Source: Brachypodium distachyon (Eukaryota > Streptophyta > Magnoliopsida > Poales > Poaceae). Taken from it: a stretch of DNA of 64,000 nt. The translations under genes and the position numbers were made by a program. Positions 1 through 11,005 of the stretch are shown here, piece after piece. Under the pieces are notes generated by a model, which saw nothing but the letters and a program-made list of their open reading frames with translations, ran no database searches and had not been told where the DNA came from. Numbering within the stretch: the stretch's first letter is position 1; every line of letters starts with the position of its first letter. The stretch lies in assembly GCF_000005505.3 (NCBI RefSeq), contig NC_016134.3, positions 19,828,370 through 19,892,369 of the forward strand, in the 5' to 3' direction.

Positions 1-50
1 CTATCGAGCATTGGCACTTCTTACTCTAATTGTTGTCGAGAACAACAACA
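1..50 (+). mobile_element. 3' end of a Tat-type gypsy LTR
   Basis: The first 50 bases are the near-exact reverse complement of the LTR starts at 20521 and 33001, including the terminal palindrome around GAGAACAACAACA. In sense orientation this is the last 50 bases of an LTR, so a related Tat-type element lies to the left on the plus strand and ends here. The next bases belong to a LINE tail, so the element probably inserted into that LINE. The target duplication would be GGATG at 51-55, but its partner is outside the window. Confidence 0.75.
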
Positions 51-291
51 GGATGCAACCGGCTGGAGACGGTATCTCGGGATAATTTCAACCGGGCTGG
101 CTGGCGGTGTACTATACGTCTTGAATTATAAATTCGTCATGATTGATGTTTTTAGCTGGCTTATTTTTGTATCCACGATCGCTTGTTGATGACTTGTAAG
201 ACCTACTCTTTATAACTTTTCAATAAAAATGGCTGTGTGCATCGATTGAAGAGGCCGGGGTTTCCACACCTTTTCGAAAAAACTTACTCAC
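51..291 (+). mobile_element. LINE 3' tail fragment (copy 1)
   Basis: This stretch matches 10024-10257 closely and in the same orientation. It includes the terminal GAGGCCGGGGTTTCCA segment and the CGAAAAAA end seen in plant LINE 3' ends. Only the last part of ORF2 and the 3' UTR remain, because the left side is cut by the LTR ending at base 50. It has no coding capacity. Confidence 0.75.
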
Positions 292-458
292 TTAAGCTTA
301 GGCTTTTGGGCTGGACCTTAACGGCGACCATCGCTACCGTGACCGTGATGGCTAGTAGTAGTAGCTGGCGATGTAGTCTGTTGTAGTGGGCCAAACCTTA
401 GGTATTGCAGGAGCAGCCTCGGGTGGTTAAAGAAGGCCTAGGCGCAGCCTCTTCAGGC
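292..458. other. Unassigned spacer between LINE tail and MULE
   Basis: A 167-bp stretch with GTAGTAGTAG and GGCGACCATC-like simple motifs. I see no coding frame and no terminal repeats. It ends at the 9-bp target duplication of the MULE. Confidence 0.5.
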
Positions 459-467
459 TGTTCCTCC
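459..467. repeat. MULE target-site duplication, left copy
   Basis: TGTTCCTCC occurs here and again at 9432-9440, directly outside the two inverted termini GAATTTTTTGCG and its partner. Nine bases is the normal duplication length for Mutator-like transposons. Confidence 0.9.
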
Positions 468-930
468 GAATTTTTTGCGTCAGTAGCCCCCTCGCTCACC
501 GTTTTGACAAAAGTAGCCCCCTTCCAAAAGATTTGACAAAAGTAGCCTGGCGGAAGGCCCAAAATGCGCCACGTAGAGTTTTCCGCCAACTGAGTTGGAC
601 GCCGAAGCTTCGTGACAATGCCAAAGGCGGAAAGTCCTTTCCTCCAATCCCATTGGCGGAAAGCCTATGCATGAGCTTTTTTAGGCTAGTAGGGCCCCCT
701 GTCCTCTGCGCATGTCGGCCAAAAGGACACCAGGGTCCTTCCCTCCAATGCCATGGGCGGAAGGCCCCCAAGATTCTCACGCCAGCATCTTCCTCGCGAC
801 GAGACCGCGCAGCCACAACGCTTTTCTTTCCGTGCGATGCGACACCACCAGCAGAGAATCGAATCTTGCCAGGTGAAGCCCTTTCGGCCATTTGCATTGG
901 CGGAATAGCTTTTTTCCCGCCCCCAGTGCA
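468..930 (+). repeat. MULE terminal inverted repeat, left
   Basis: 468-778 matches the reverse complement of 9124-9431 at high identity. Similarity then falls but can be followed to about 930, where both arms carry GCTTTTTTCCCGC-like sequence. The arm contains repeated short motifs such as GGCGGAAAG and CCAATGCCAT, and TGACAAAAGTAGCC occurs twice near the tip (about 504 and 534). Confidence 0.9.
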
Positions 931-941
931 CCCACTAGCGC

Positions 942-948
942 TATAAAA
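942..948 (+). promoter_or_regulatory. TATA box for the GRF gene
   Basis: TATAAAA lies at the inner edge of the left inverted repeat, 177 bp before the ATG at 1125. MULE terminal repeats often hold the promoters of the genes they flank. The leader between them contains T-rich, intron-like sequence, and a 5' UTR intron is possible. Confidence 0.6.
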
Positions 949-1124
949 GATTCACCCGGGCTGACTTGGGTCTTCATCGAGCAAATCTTAGCCTCTTCTT
1001 TAGCTCTTCTTGGTTTCTTGGTTGTGTTGCTGCTGGTAGAAGAAAGGAGGTTAGTAAGTATTTTTGTTGCTCTAATTTTTTGTGTTGCATTGGTTTGATT
1101 CATGTAGTTCCTTCAAAGTTAGGC

Positions 1125-1722
1125 ATGGCTTCGTCCGACCCTGATCCGATGCCAAAGAAGAAGATGCCCGCGACGGTGGAAGAAGGGGTTGAATTTCCTA
1201 GGTGCTGGTGCGGCGATCTTTGCAAGGCAAAAACCGCGGATGATCCCTTCTCGTACACGAAAGGTCGGCGGTTTTTCATGTGTGCAAATTATGCTCATGA
1301 TCCGGCCCCACAACGTAACGTGTATGAGCAACCACCGGTGCATTCCAACATCTACGAGACAAGTTTGTTGTTTGTTGCATATGATTGACCATAATATTTT
1401 TGTGTTGTAGTCTCCTCCGCCCCTCTGTTCGTATTACGAGTGGATCGACCATGAGCAGCCAGCGTGGGCGAAATATGACATTGAGGCGGCGGAGAAGATG
1501 AAGCGCTGGCAAGAGGAGCAATGCCAGAAGAGGAAAAGGAACACGAAGAGAAGGAGCTTCGCGAGGCGGAGAGAGAGAGGAAGAGAGAGAGGGCGCGACG
1601 TGCGCAGGAAGACGCTGCAGATGGTAAGGGAAAGGGAAAATGGCCACGCTGGACTCAGTAGAGTCCCACAATGTATCGTAGTTTCAGTTGCACTGTATCT
1701 TAATTTCAGCACTGTATCTTAA
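1125..1722 (+). CDS. GRF-type zinc-finger protein carried by the MULE
   Basis: Exon 1 runs 1125-1337 and exon 2 from 1411. The intron at 1338-1410 starts GTGCAT, ends TTGTAG and is phase 0. Splicing places CWCG and GRRFFMC (exon 1) upstream of LCSYYEWID (exon 2), giving the C-x-C...C...C plus Trp pattern of GRF zinc fingers, which bind nucleic acid in other proteins. The protein starts MASSDPDPMPKKK. After the finger comes a basic, Arg/Glu-rich tail. The frame read from exon 2 stays open to 1722, but from about 1525 another frame reads as an acidic/basic coiled coil ending KGKWPRWTQ at about 1659, so a one-base frameshift in the tail is likely. The gene diverges from the other two genes of the element. 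Its role in the element is unknown; DNA or RNA binding is inferred. Confidence 0.65.
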
Positions 1723-1909
1723 GTTCGGCACCGTATCTTAATTTTGGCACCGTATCTTAATTCTGGTATTTTGGTGTAATATCCCATATTATTTTTAATC
1801 GCTATCTCTGTTGTAATATCCCTTGATGTTTTTTAATCAAAGTTATTCTAACTTCCAGCAAATTAAATAATCAAGTCATTTATAAAGAGTTGGTCGACGT
1901 CCATGGCAA

Positions 1910-4840
1910 TTATTTAAAGAACTCGCAGCAGAAGATATACATTACATACAGTAGCATAATCATTCTCCTCTCCCTGTTGTAGTTTTCCGTGCTTTTGTTT
2001 TTTTTTCGTGCGCAGTGATCGGCCGAGTAAGTGAGTGGTGACGGTGCTCGTGGGTTGGTGCGGAGATTGTGTTCCGGTGTCTCTTGTGGTAGTGTTGGCG
2101 TCTCATGAATAAGACTACGAGAAATATCACGGTCATCGCTAAAGTAATCGACAAAATCCGCATCATGAGACTGTGTAGATTCTGGCGGTGGATATGAAGA
2201 AATGTGAACCGCCTGCGATGACCGTGCGCCATAGGAGTACCCTTGGAATAGTTCGAATGGTATCTGCTGATGGACTTGTGTATGAGTCTCAGCCCGTCCG
2301 CCAACCCCAGCCTTCTTCACCATGAGTAGTGAAATGGGCCTATTAGAGGAAAATCATACATATCAATTAATTCTGTCATCCTATGTACTTAACTTTCATC
2401 AAAATAATTCATACATGTACCTCATATCCATGGCCATGATCATACGAGGATCCTGCCATGGTCCCTCCGGCAGCAGTGAACTGGGCCTATTAAAGAAAAT
2501 CGTTTGTATTAATAAATTGAATTCTCAACATCCATATTTTATTTTGATAAAAAATAAATCATACATTGTACGAGGACCCTGCCATGGTCCCTCCAGTAGT
2601 CCCTTGTGGCGGGCTCTCTTCCCATGTCGTTTGTAGGCCATACTGCGGTTACGAGATATATATGCGCATTAGTAAACAAAATGACCATTGAAGTGATGTG
2701 TACATGTGAATACAATATCTATGGAGACGAACCTGCACATTTTGTAATCGTGAAGCACCGGACTGAGACCGCTGTATAGGAGTAACATTTTGTAATCTTG
2801 AAGCGCCGGACATAGACCGTTGTATAGGAGTCCTCGACGACGTACGCAACAACGTTGAGTCTACTCGTCCACCAGTCTGTGAAAATATAACTTAATATAC
2901 AGATGTGCCGTTTGCATGTAGATTATAAGTCGAAAACTTGCATGTACCTCCACATCACTGGGCCGTGAAGAGCGTGCCTCACTCGGTCGTGCCGACTGGA
3001 CTTCTGGCATGTGGTATGTGCGTAAGTTGACGTCATCGGCACGGCCACAACTCCAATTGGCAACAATGTCCTTTGCATTGTCCATAATATTTTTTAGTTT
3101 TGTCTTCAGGCGATGATGTATTGGTGGGTTCTCTGTAATCATATCATGTGCATCGAGCATGATACTGTTGGCCTTGTCAACCTAAAATTAAGAAATGGTG
3201 GTTATGGTGTTGAATTAGATTGTAGTATTGAAGATACGTGGAAATACAAAGAATATACAAGTACCGTGTCATCACGACGACTCGCAATGGCACGATCCAT
3301 GCCTCTTTCCTGCTGCTGTTGGTGCGTGAGCTCGGTAGGCCTCTGTGGTGGACCTTGTGTTAGCCTCACGCGCGGGCTTTGGACGTACCACTCCAAGTAT
3401 TCTTCGTATGTTCGCGGGTCGTAACCTCTAGAAGAGAATGATGTTAGCATCGAACATGTTTCCAAATTAAACAACGCAATACATGATTACCTAGCTTCAT
3501 TGACAGTGTCGGTTAAAGCATCGCTCCAAGCCTGTATCCAAGTTTGATTTGCTAGTCGCCGGTTGTGTCGGTTCTTGCCTTGATTTGTTTGCCTGAAATG
3601 CAATAATAATTGTACAATTTTATATGTTTTTAAAGTTACAAACTTACGTATGGACATCATGTGAAATCCCTCTGGGAGGGGGCGGCGGTACCTCCTGGAA
3701 AAGACCAAACTGCCGCATGACCCGTTCAGGCTCGTATGGCTCTACCAAATGTGCGAAGACTAGCTTGCAACGCGTCATCCAGATACCGGAGTCGTATGTA
3801 CACTGCACCGACAACCCGACATCTCAACCTACATTGACTATGTCGTCCTGACTGAACGGGTCCCATATCACCTCGGTGTCATGCAACATCTCAAATTCAT
3901 TGTGGTATAGAGGATAACACTTTGCTGCATACTTTCTAGCCCAACTTAATTTTGCATGTGTCCACCGGCTTCCAAAGGTTGCTGGTTCAAAACGCGGGTC
4001 AGCCACCTCGTATGGGTGGACTGGATTTTGTATGTGCGGTGGTCCGATCGGGAGATGCTCCCACGACCACAACTGTAGAAGTATGTAGCACACACAGAGT
4101 ATCGGTTCTTTTCTCGTTGGCTTTTTCTGAACGCCGTCACACAAACCCCTGTATGTGTGACAAAGCACCGCAGATACCCAGCTATAAGCTACAATTTCAT
4201 GAAAATCAGTGTCCGCTATTTCAACAGCAATGCCTATATAACTAGGGGGGATTGTATCACCGGATGACGACGGGAACATAACCGAACCAAACAACCACAA
4301 CAAGTATGCAATCAGGTGTGTACGTATAATGTAATCGTCTGCACCGGGAGGTACATTTGTAAAGTGGTTAAGCCAACTCCTGGGTACCCCCCGGAGTTCT
4401 TTACCACCTTCCTTTCTCGGGAGTGCAATACCTAACCGTTGTCCCAGGTCCTCACGCCAGGTGAGACTTTCTGGTTGTGGCACGACCGGCGGACCACCGA
4501 GTGGCAAACCGGTGATCATGCTCACATCTTTCAGAGTTGGGGTCATCTCCCCCCACCGGAAGTGGAAGGTGTGTGTCTCCGGTCTCCATCTGTCAACCAA
4601 TGTTGTCAACAGAGAACTGTCAAGCATAAGGCTGTGTCTCGTAGATAACATCTTAGCCAACGACAGTAGGCCGCTGACTGCTAGACGAGGCACAAAACGT
4701 GGATCGAGATCCCATTTTGTATAGCCTCGCAGCCTGAACGTGGGAGGGGGCTCGGTCATGGCGTCCTGGTGATCTATCCACCCGTGGCAACGGTGGCCCT
4801 CGTCGTAGAACCCATTAAGCAAAGGTGGCAACTCTGCCAT
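1910..4840 (-). pseudogene. Plant mobile domain (PMD/MAIN-like) gene in the MULE
   Basis: The ATG is at 4840, just after a TTGCAG acceptor, which implies an upstream non-coding exon. The large exon (4840-3648) encodes the PMD: MAELPPLLNGFY, RLRGYTKWDLDPRF, then the core HFRWGEMTPTLKDVSMITGLPL. This resembles the proteins named 'serine/threonine phosphatase 7 long form' and MAIN/MAIL1. One in-frame TGA, eleven bases downstream of the codons for DDIVNV (about 3824), breaks it; the same frame then continues with SGIWMTRCKLVFAHLVE up to the donor. Further exons with matching GT..AG borders are 3592-3491, 3427-3265 (YEEYLEWYV), 3181-2948 and 2876-2733, and a C-terminal segment lies at 2323-1910. 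Exon 2876-2733 holds a duplicated SGASRLQNV unit. Plant PMD proteins act in genome stability and silencing; the function of the transposon-borne forms is unknown. The single TGA could be a mutation or an unrecognised intron. Confidence 0.7.
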
Positions 4841-4849
4841 TGCCTGCAA

Positions 4850-5827
4850 CCAAGAAAACCAATCAATAAAAGTAATAAGAAATTTGATAGATCATATGAA
4901 ACACAAGAAAAAAAACAAGCATGTAATAAAAGAGGCCGCATTTGATAGATCTTACCTCTGAAATGAAGCACAACGCAACTAGCTAGTGTGTTCTTCGGTT
5001 TTCAATGTTCATGCGATGGTGGAGTGTGTGTGTTAGAGAGAGAAGGGGAGGATGCGTAGAGTGCAGAGTGGTAGGCTCAGAGGACTGAGAGGAATAGAGG
5101 AGGCAGGTTGCACTTTCGGGCCAGCGAGGAGGCAAGCGAGCGGCTAAAAAAGCCATGCTCCCGCTAGCTAAAGGCCAGCTCCCCGTGATCCGTGATCGAT
5201 CAGGTCTGCCCAGGGAATCGCATGCGCCATTTTTTTTCTGGTAAAAGAAGCTCGACACGAATGGCCTGGAATCAGGCCAGGAAAGCGGCGCCCACGCGGG
5301 AATCATCGCCTGGAACTGATCGTCCCGTCCAATTGCCCGGAAAGGTCTCACATGGGAATCTCCCTGCGCGGGAAAAAATGGGAAGCAGTCTCGCGTGGGA
5401 ACCGTGCCTGGGAAAAAAGAGGAAAGACTCTCCTTTGCTCTGAGCAGTGAATTTGGCCCGACAAAATTCAATCACAAAATTCAATCAAAGTAAAAAAGCA
5501 TCACTCGTTTACTTTGCCCCACTTGGCCCGACAAAATTGACCGAAAGTAGAAAAGCATCACTCCTTTACTTTGCCCGCGCTCAAATCAGCCCGAGAGAAT
5601 CAAATCGCAATAAATCCGTTCCTGTCCCGTGCAGCCTCGCGTCCAATCGAACATTAATTAAGGAATCCATGTGATAACAAATTTAAATACCCCTTTAAAA
5701 AACAAATTGAAATACATATACAAAGAGTATTGGAAAATCAAACTTAACATTAACGGTTACACGAGTACAAGAATATCCGGATAATTATTTCACTAGCATT
5801 ACATCATAAGTAAAAAGCAGTAGAACA
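4850..5827. other. Spacer between the PMD and transposase genes
   Basis: Both flanking genes read leftwards, so this holds the PMD gene's promoter and leader and the transposase 3' end. 5150-5440 is moderately GC-rich with recurring GGGAA and CCTGGAA motifs. 5445-5560 contains a short duplication of a CCCGACAAAATT(C/G)A-type block. No frame shows a recognisable protein. Confidence 0.5.
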
Positions 5828-8370
5828 CTAGACCCTGAATGGGCAATTCCTCTGCATATGTCCAGGTACCCTGCATGTGCGGCACTTGCGTCGTTCTCCA
5901 AGCTGGCTCCTATCCATATCGTTCCTCCAGCGACGAGTCGGACGACGTCCCCTCTTCTGGCGCTTCGTAGCCGGATCAGGAAACCATATAGGACCTCCAG
6001 GCCATACATCCTTGTAATTACATTGTACGCCCCATGCCCAGAACTCACCATCCCATGTGTCCATAAGATTATACATACTAAAATATTCAGAGATGTATGG
6101 TTCGACGGCAATCTGATGGTCCGCAACCGCCCGGTGCACATGGCTGCAAGGGTAGTGGAGTAGCTTAGGCTTGTTGCAAGTGCACTCACATGTCGTTGCA
6201 TGGAGGGTGACCTCATGCTGAGTGTTACCTCTGAGGTGCCCTCTCACGAAATGCGACCGCGTGCGGACAAGCCACCTTCTTCTAAGCCTGTCGACCATGG
6301 TACCACTATGGCTCCTTGCGGCCTTTGATTTCCAGTCCAAGTGTCTCTGCATCTTTTCAGACCATTGCTTGTTCTGCAACATGCGTGCCCTCGATACTTG
6401 AACCCTGTCGGCAAAATAAGCAACAATCCTGTTCCATGTTTCACTAACCAAGGTAGTTATTGGAAGACCACGCACACCTTTGAGGACACCATTGTACACT
6501 TCTGAAAAGTTGGTTGTCATTATGCCAAAGCAAGCACCCATGTCGTGAGCCTGGGCCCACTTTTCCAAACGTGGGCAACTCTGGTTCACCCACTCAGCTA
6601 GATTCCTGGCCCTCCTCTGGCCCCCTCACCTTGCCCTTCTGGAGGTGCATCACCACCATTGCGGGTCATTTCTGCGTTCAATGCCGCAAAGATGGCATCA
6701 AACTTACGCGTTTGGTTTTGCATGCACATCTTCTTGAAAATCTTCATATAATCCTTGTTCTTGAATCGGGAGTAAAAATTTGCGGCCCAATGCCGCATGC
6801 ACCATCTGGTTGTAATATCAGGCCACCTATGCTCCAGTGGCACCGAGTACTTCATCTGGTGAAGTGCGCTCAGCAGCCCCGCATTGCGATCAGAAATGAT
6901 GCAAACTCCGGCCCTGTCTCTGACAACAACATCTTTCAAGCATTTCAAGAACCACAACCAGCTTTCTGTGCTCTCGTTCTCGACGATGGCATATGCAATA
7001 AGTAGGAGCTGGTCATTCGCATCCGCTGCAACCGCCACCAACAGAGTACCAGTGTACTTTCCAGTGAGGAAGGTACCATCAATAGATAACACCGGTCGAC
7101 AATACGAGAAAGCCTGAATAGTCTGGCTGAATGCCCAGAATACACGATCAAGGATGTAATGACCCTCCGGTCCATTTGGCACTAGATGCTCTTGCCTGGA
7201 TATGTATGTCCCCGGGTTAGTTTCACAAATCTGATGAAGCATTCTGGGGACATAGTTATAGGCATCCTCATAACTGCCAAACATCCTCGTCAGTACCTCC
7301 TCCTTAGCACGCCTGGCCTTGTTGTAACTCACTGGGTAGCCAATGCGATCGGCAGCAGCCTTTATCAATGACTTAACGCTGACCCCAATCTTGTCAACGA
7401 CGGTGGAAGAGATGGCTTCAACCACATATGATGCAGTGACGTTGCGGTGGTGTGGCAGCACACCAGATTGCTCACATGTGTGTGGTACCATCTTCGTCAC
7501 AACGAATGGCATCATAATCCCCCGTGGCTGTCGAGCAACAATTCTTGTAGGGCAACCTGACTCCTTGTGGATGCATGATACCTTGAATATTTCTGCATTG
7601 GACCTCAACACTCTGTACTCCCGGCCTATAGTGATGCCATACCCCTGGATTGCATGTTTGGCTGCTTTCTTGTCAGGAAAATGTTGCCGAACCTCAAGAA
7701 CTTCCGAACCGAAGCCACGCAGAGACGTATCCTCTGCCCGGACAGCCTCAACATCCATTGGTGGCACCTCTGCCCTGTGAGACGAACCATCTTCTACATC
7801 TTCATCGCTCTCATCTGACGAGGAATCAATTGCCTCATCACCAGAATCTAGCTCATCAGGCAGTCCGTCCATGTGATCATTCAGATCAACGACCATGGAC
7901 CAATATGGACCGGCATCTGGAGTTGGGAGAAGTGGACCTTCATCAATAGAAATTCCCTCCATCTCAGTACCAGCAATAGCTAACTGCATGGAGCCAAGAT
8001 CCATACTGCACCTAGCCTCATCATCGTCGTCGAACTGCACATAAACCATGGGGCGTCCGTACATTGTTGCACCAGGCGTGCTAGCAAGCCTCATGTACGT
8101 ACGTCAGTTACTTTCACTTTTAACCTGTCGTAGCCCCCAACGCGGCAAGGATCCTTCTTGAACCCACGGGACTATCAATGCTTCAACGATCAGCTTCTTC
8201 GATGCCATCTCAGAACCAAACTCAACCTTGATGCAGTTTGTAACGTCCAAGAAACTCGTGTTGACAATGTCTTCTATGGTAAGAAGCTTGTGCTGGCACT
8301 GCCACACATCAAGCCTGGAAGGGCCATCACGTACGATGCCATCACCATAAAACACTAGCAGTTTGTTCAT
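5828..8370 (-). pseudogene. MULE transposase (MuDR-type, DDE)
   Basis: The reading frame begins at ATG 8370 (MNKLLVFYGDG). A TGA at 8104-8106 interrupts it just before RTYMRLASTPGATMYGRPM, and it then stays open to about 6610, where a one-base shift moves it into the frame that ends at 5828. An acidic region comes first, then a MuDR N-terminal-like domain, then the MULE DDE core with SIDGTFLTGKYTG (first Asp), IISDRNAG (second Asp) and NFSEVYNGVL (likely Glu). CECTCN...YPCSH is a SWIM zinc finger and CRTCRVPGHMQRNC near the C-terminus is a CX2CX4HX4C knuckle. The domain set and order are those of plant Mutator transposases. The enzyme would bind the inverted repeats and cut and paste the element in the nucleus. 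The stop and the frameshift make this copy non-functional unless one is a sequencing error. Confidence 0.9.
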
Positions 8371-8994
8371 TGTACCTACACATTAACCATATTCCAATAC
8401 AATTGATAAATACATTTTTATCTACTACTTATGATAATATTCGCACATAATTTAAAAACTATTTTACAATTTGCATGTCAAAATGAATTACAACACCGGA
8501 CACATCTAACCCTCATCTATTATATCTTCAACTATAACACGCACAGATTCCTAGTCTAACATCTTCAAAAACTTAGTAACTATTATTATCGCATCATAGA
8601 ACTACAAGCGAGGTAATAAAACATAAAACAGCTATAATCTGCATGCAAAACAAACCGTGCATTTCATAGGCCTTACCTTGATGTACAACTTCTTCAATCA
8701 CTTCAAGTAAATATTCCCACTCCAAAGGATCCAAAATCAAGCTCTCAAATGATTATGAACTCCCTAAAACATCATAACATACCCGTTTACGAAATAATAA
8801 AACACAAGAAAAACAACATGCATGTAACGAAAGAAACACAACCTTACCTTCATCCATCGCTTCGTTCCTACATAAATCAGCTCTAAGCCCAAAAACACAT
8901 CGAAAGAAGCTCAGAAGAAATACAAGCCAAGAAAATGGCGTAGATGAGAGTGCGCCTGTGCGAGAGTGGTAGGAAGGAGGGAGTGTTAAAAGAG
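8371..8994 (-). other. Transposase leader and promoter region
   Basis: An AT-rich region upstream of the transposase. On the minus strand, donor-like GTAAGG follows a short ATG-containing exon (ATGGATGAAG, about 8848-8858), and TACAG/ACAG-type acceptors lie before 8370, so 5' UTR introns are likely. No other gene is visible. Confidence 0.45.
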
Positions 8995-9431
8995 CCGAGC
9001 GTCTCAGGCGCGGGAAAAAGCCTCTTCCGGTAATGGCATGGGCGGAAGGTGGGCACGTCGCTTCACACGGAAAAAGACGAGGATACTGTTGCGGGTGCCG
9101 TCGCATCTCACGGAAACACAGGGAATCTTGGGGCCTTCCGCCCATGGCATTGGAGGGAAGGACCCTGATGCCCCTTTTGGCCGACATGCGCAGAGGACAG
9201 GGGGCCCTACTAGCCTAAAAAAGCCCATGCATAAGCTTTCCGCCAATGGGATTGGAGGAAAGGCCTTTCCGCCTTTGGCATTGTCACGAAGCATCAGCGT
9301 CCGGTTCAGTTGGCGGAAAGCTCTACGTGGCGCCTTTTAGGCCTTTCGTCAGGCTACTTTTGTCAATTCTTTTGGGAGGGGGCTACTTTTGTCAAAACGG
9401 TGAGCGAGGGGGCTACTGGCGCAAAAAATTA
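8995..9431 (-). repeat. MULE terminal inverted repeat, right
   Basis: Reverse complement of 468-930, strong over 9124-9431 and weaker inwards. The outer end is CGCAAAAAATTA at 9420-9431. It is followed by the second copy of TGTTCCTCC at 9432-9440. Confidence 0.9.
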
Positions 9432-9639
9432 TGTTCCTCCACAACGAAGAAAAGAGGATGAGGCAGAGGCCCCTGCACCTGGTTCATGTTCCATATCCCA
9501 GAAGCCGATGACACATTGACACCAATAAAGAAGATGAGGCGGATAAAAGGGTCCTCAAAAGCACCAACGAAGGAAAGGACCAAGGCTGAGAGGAACCAAC
9601 CACATGGAAATTATCATGCAAATCCATCAGATCAATACT

Positions 9640-10257
9640 AAAGACAATCTTACAAAGCGGAATTGGCAAAGGAGTTTAAAATGTTGTTTCTGTGATGTTG
9701 ATGAGAGCATTCAACATCTTTTTTTCTCCTGCCCTCTTGCTCATATTATTTGACGCATCATTTTTATTACTTTTAATCTTCCACCCCCGACATCAATTAC
9801 TAATTTGTTTGGTAACTGATTTAATGGGATAGAGAAAAAACTTAAAACTCATATGCGGATGGGAGTTTCGGCTTTCTGTTGTGCTATCTGGAATTGCAGG
9901 AATGATGTGGTTTCTAATCGATCCGGAGTTTACAACTTTTTGCAGGTTATCTTCAAAGTTACGCACTGGATCCATGTTTGGGCTTTCCTACTCCTTATGC
10001 ACCTACGGGGACTTATGGATATTGGATGCAACCGGCTGGAGACGGTATCTCGGGATATCTTCAACCGGGCTGGATGGCGGTGTACTAGACACCTTCAATT
10101 ATAGATTCGTCATGATTGATGTTTTTAGCTGGCTTATTTTTGTATCCACGATCGCTTGTTGGTTACTTGTAACACTTACTCTTTATAACTTTGCAATAAA
10201 AATGGCTGTGTGCATCGATTGATGCAGAGGCCGGGGTTTCCACCCCTTTTCGAAAAA
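9640..10257 (+). mobile_element. 5'-truncated LINE, copy 2 (end of ORF2 and 3' UTR)
   Basis: At about 9650-9770 the plus strand reads NWQRSLKCCFCDVDESIQHL followed by FFSCPLAHII. This is the reverse-transcriptase-associated zinc finger (zf-RVT) at the C-terminus of plant LINE ORF2, with C-x2-C and H-x-C spacing. Similarity continues through AIWNCRNDVV. The 3' UTR ends with GAGGCCGGGGTTTCCA and CGAAAAAAAA. The polymerase and endonuclease are absent, as is usual for 5'-truncated LINEs. The last 230 bp match 51-291. The LINE may start nearer 9500, but I see no clear border. Confidence 0.8.
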
Positions 10258-10996
10258 AAAAGATCAATCCTAGCTTGGCACGCGCGCTCTGCCGCACCGC
10301 GCCGTCGACAAGAACTGAAATGATTAGGCAACAAATTCTTTTTTCTTTCTCTTTCAAAAACAAAACGGCGACACCTTGATCTTTTAAAATCGATGCATAT
10401 TTTTTCTAACACTTCAAATTTCAAACATGAGATTTTTTTAATATTAATCAACAAAGGCGACACCTCGATGTTTTTTTTCTTATTATGCAGCCCTGGTCTT
10501 CTTGTGTGACACAACTTAAAATTAATGCATATTTCTTATTTCTTCTAAAGCCTAGATTTTTTTGAATATTAATCACAAATATCTCACCTTCTTTGATCAG
10601 ATAAAAACGTCCTCCTATTGAACTTTTCAAGTTGACTAAAATTACAATCTACAAAACAAAATTAGCTCTAAATGTTGTGTTTGGGATCCTCAAACCGAGA
10701 ATTAAAACAACCATATGTATCCACATATTTCATTCATGGAGCATATTCTTCCAACAAAATGTGAAGTATACCATCTAAAAGAAATTCAAACACCACATAT
10801 AAAAAAGTCAAAACAAAATGTATGGACTTCAACTTCAAGAATGCAAAACACAATTTGTTAACAGATGCCTCGGAGGAGTTGCAACCGGTCTGCCACGCCA
10901 AAACCCCAGCGGACGGAACAACACCTAGGACCACCCGTGTTACGGTCAGCAAGACACACTGTGAACAGCTTCAAAAAGGAGACCATCTACTGTAAC
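10258..10996. other. AT-rich intergenic stretch
   Basis: No coding frame of interest and no terminal repeats recognised. It contains partly duplicated blocks: GGCGACACCTTGAT at about 10367 and GGCGACACCTCGAT at about 10456, each followed by TTTGAATATTAATC-like sequence. Confidence 0.5.
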
Positions 10997-11005
10997 AAAA
11001 ACAAA

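Larger units (their letters stand above)
468..9431 (-). mobile_element. Mutator-like element (MULE), 8,964 bp, with three genes
   Basis: The borders are set by the 9-bp direct repeat TGTTCCTCC and by long terminal inverted repeats that start with (G/T)AATTTTTTGCG. Inside are a MULE DDE transposase (minus, 5828-8370), a plant-mobile-domain gene (minus, about 1910-4840) and a GRF zinc-finger gene (plus, 1125-1722). The identical target duplication suggests fairly recent insertion. The transposase has one frameshift and one in-frame stop, so this copy probably depends on another source of transposase. Strand is given as that of the transposase. Confidence 0.9.

Noticed and set aside
4841..4849. 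PMD start at 4849
   Set aside because: The codon is TTG and lies in the intron next to a TTGCAG acceptor; the ATG at 4840 is used.
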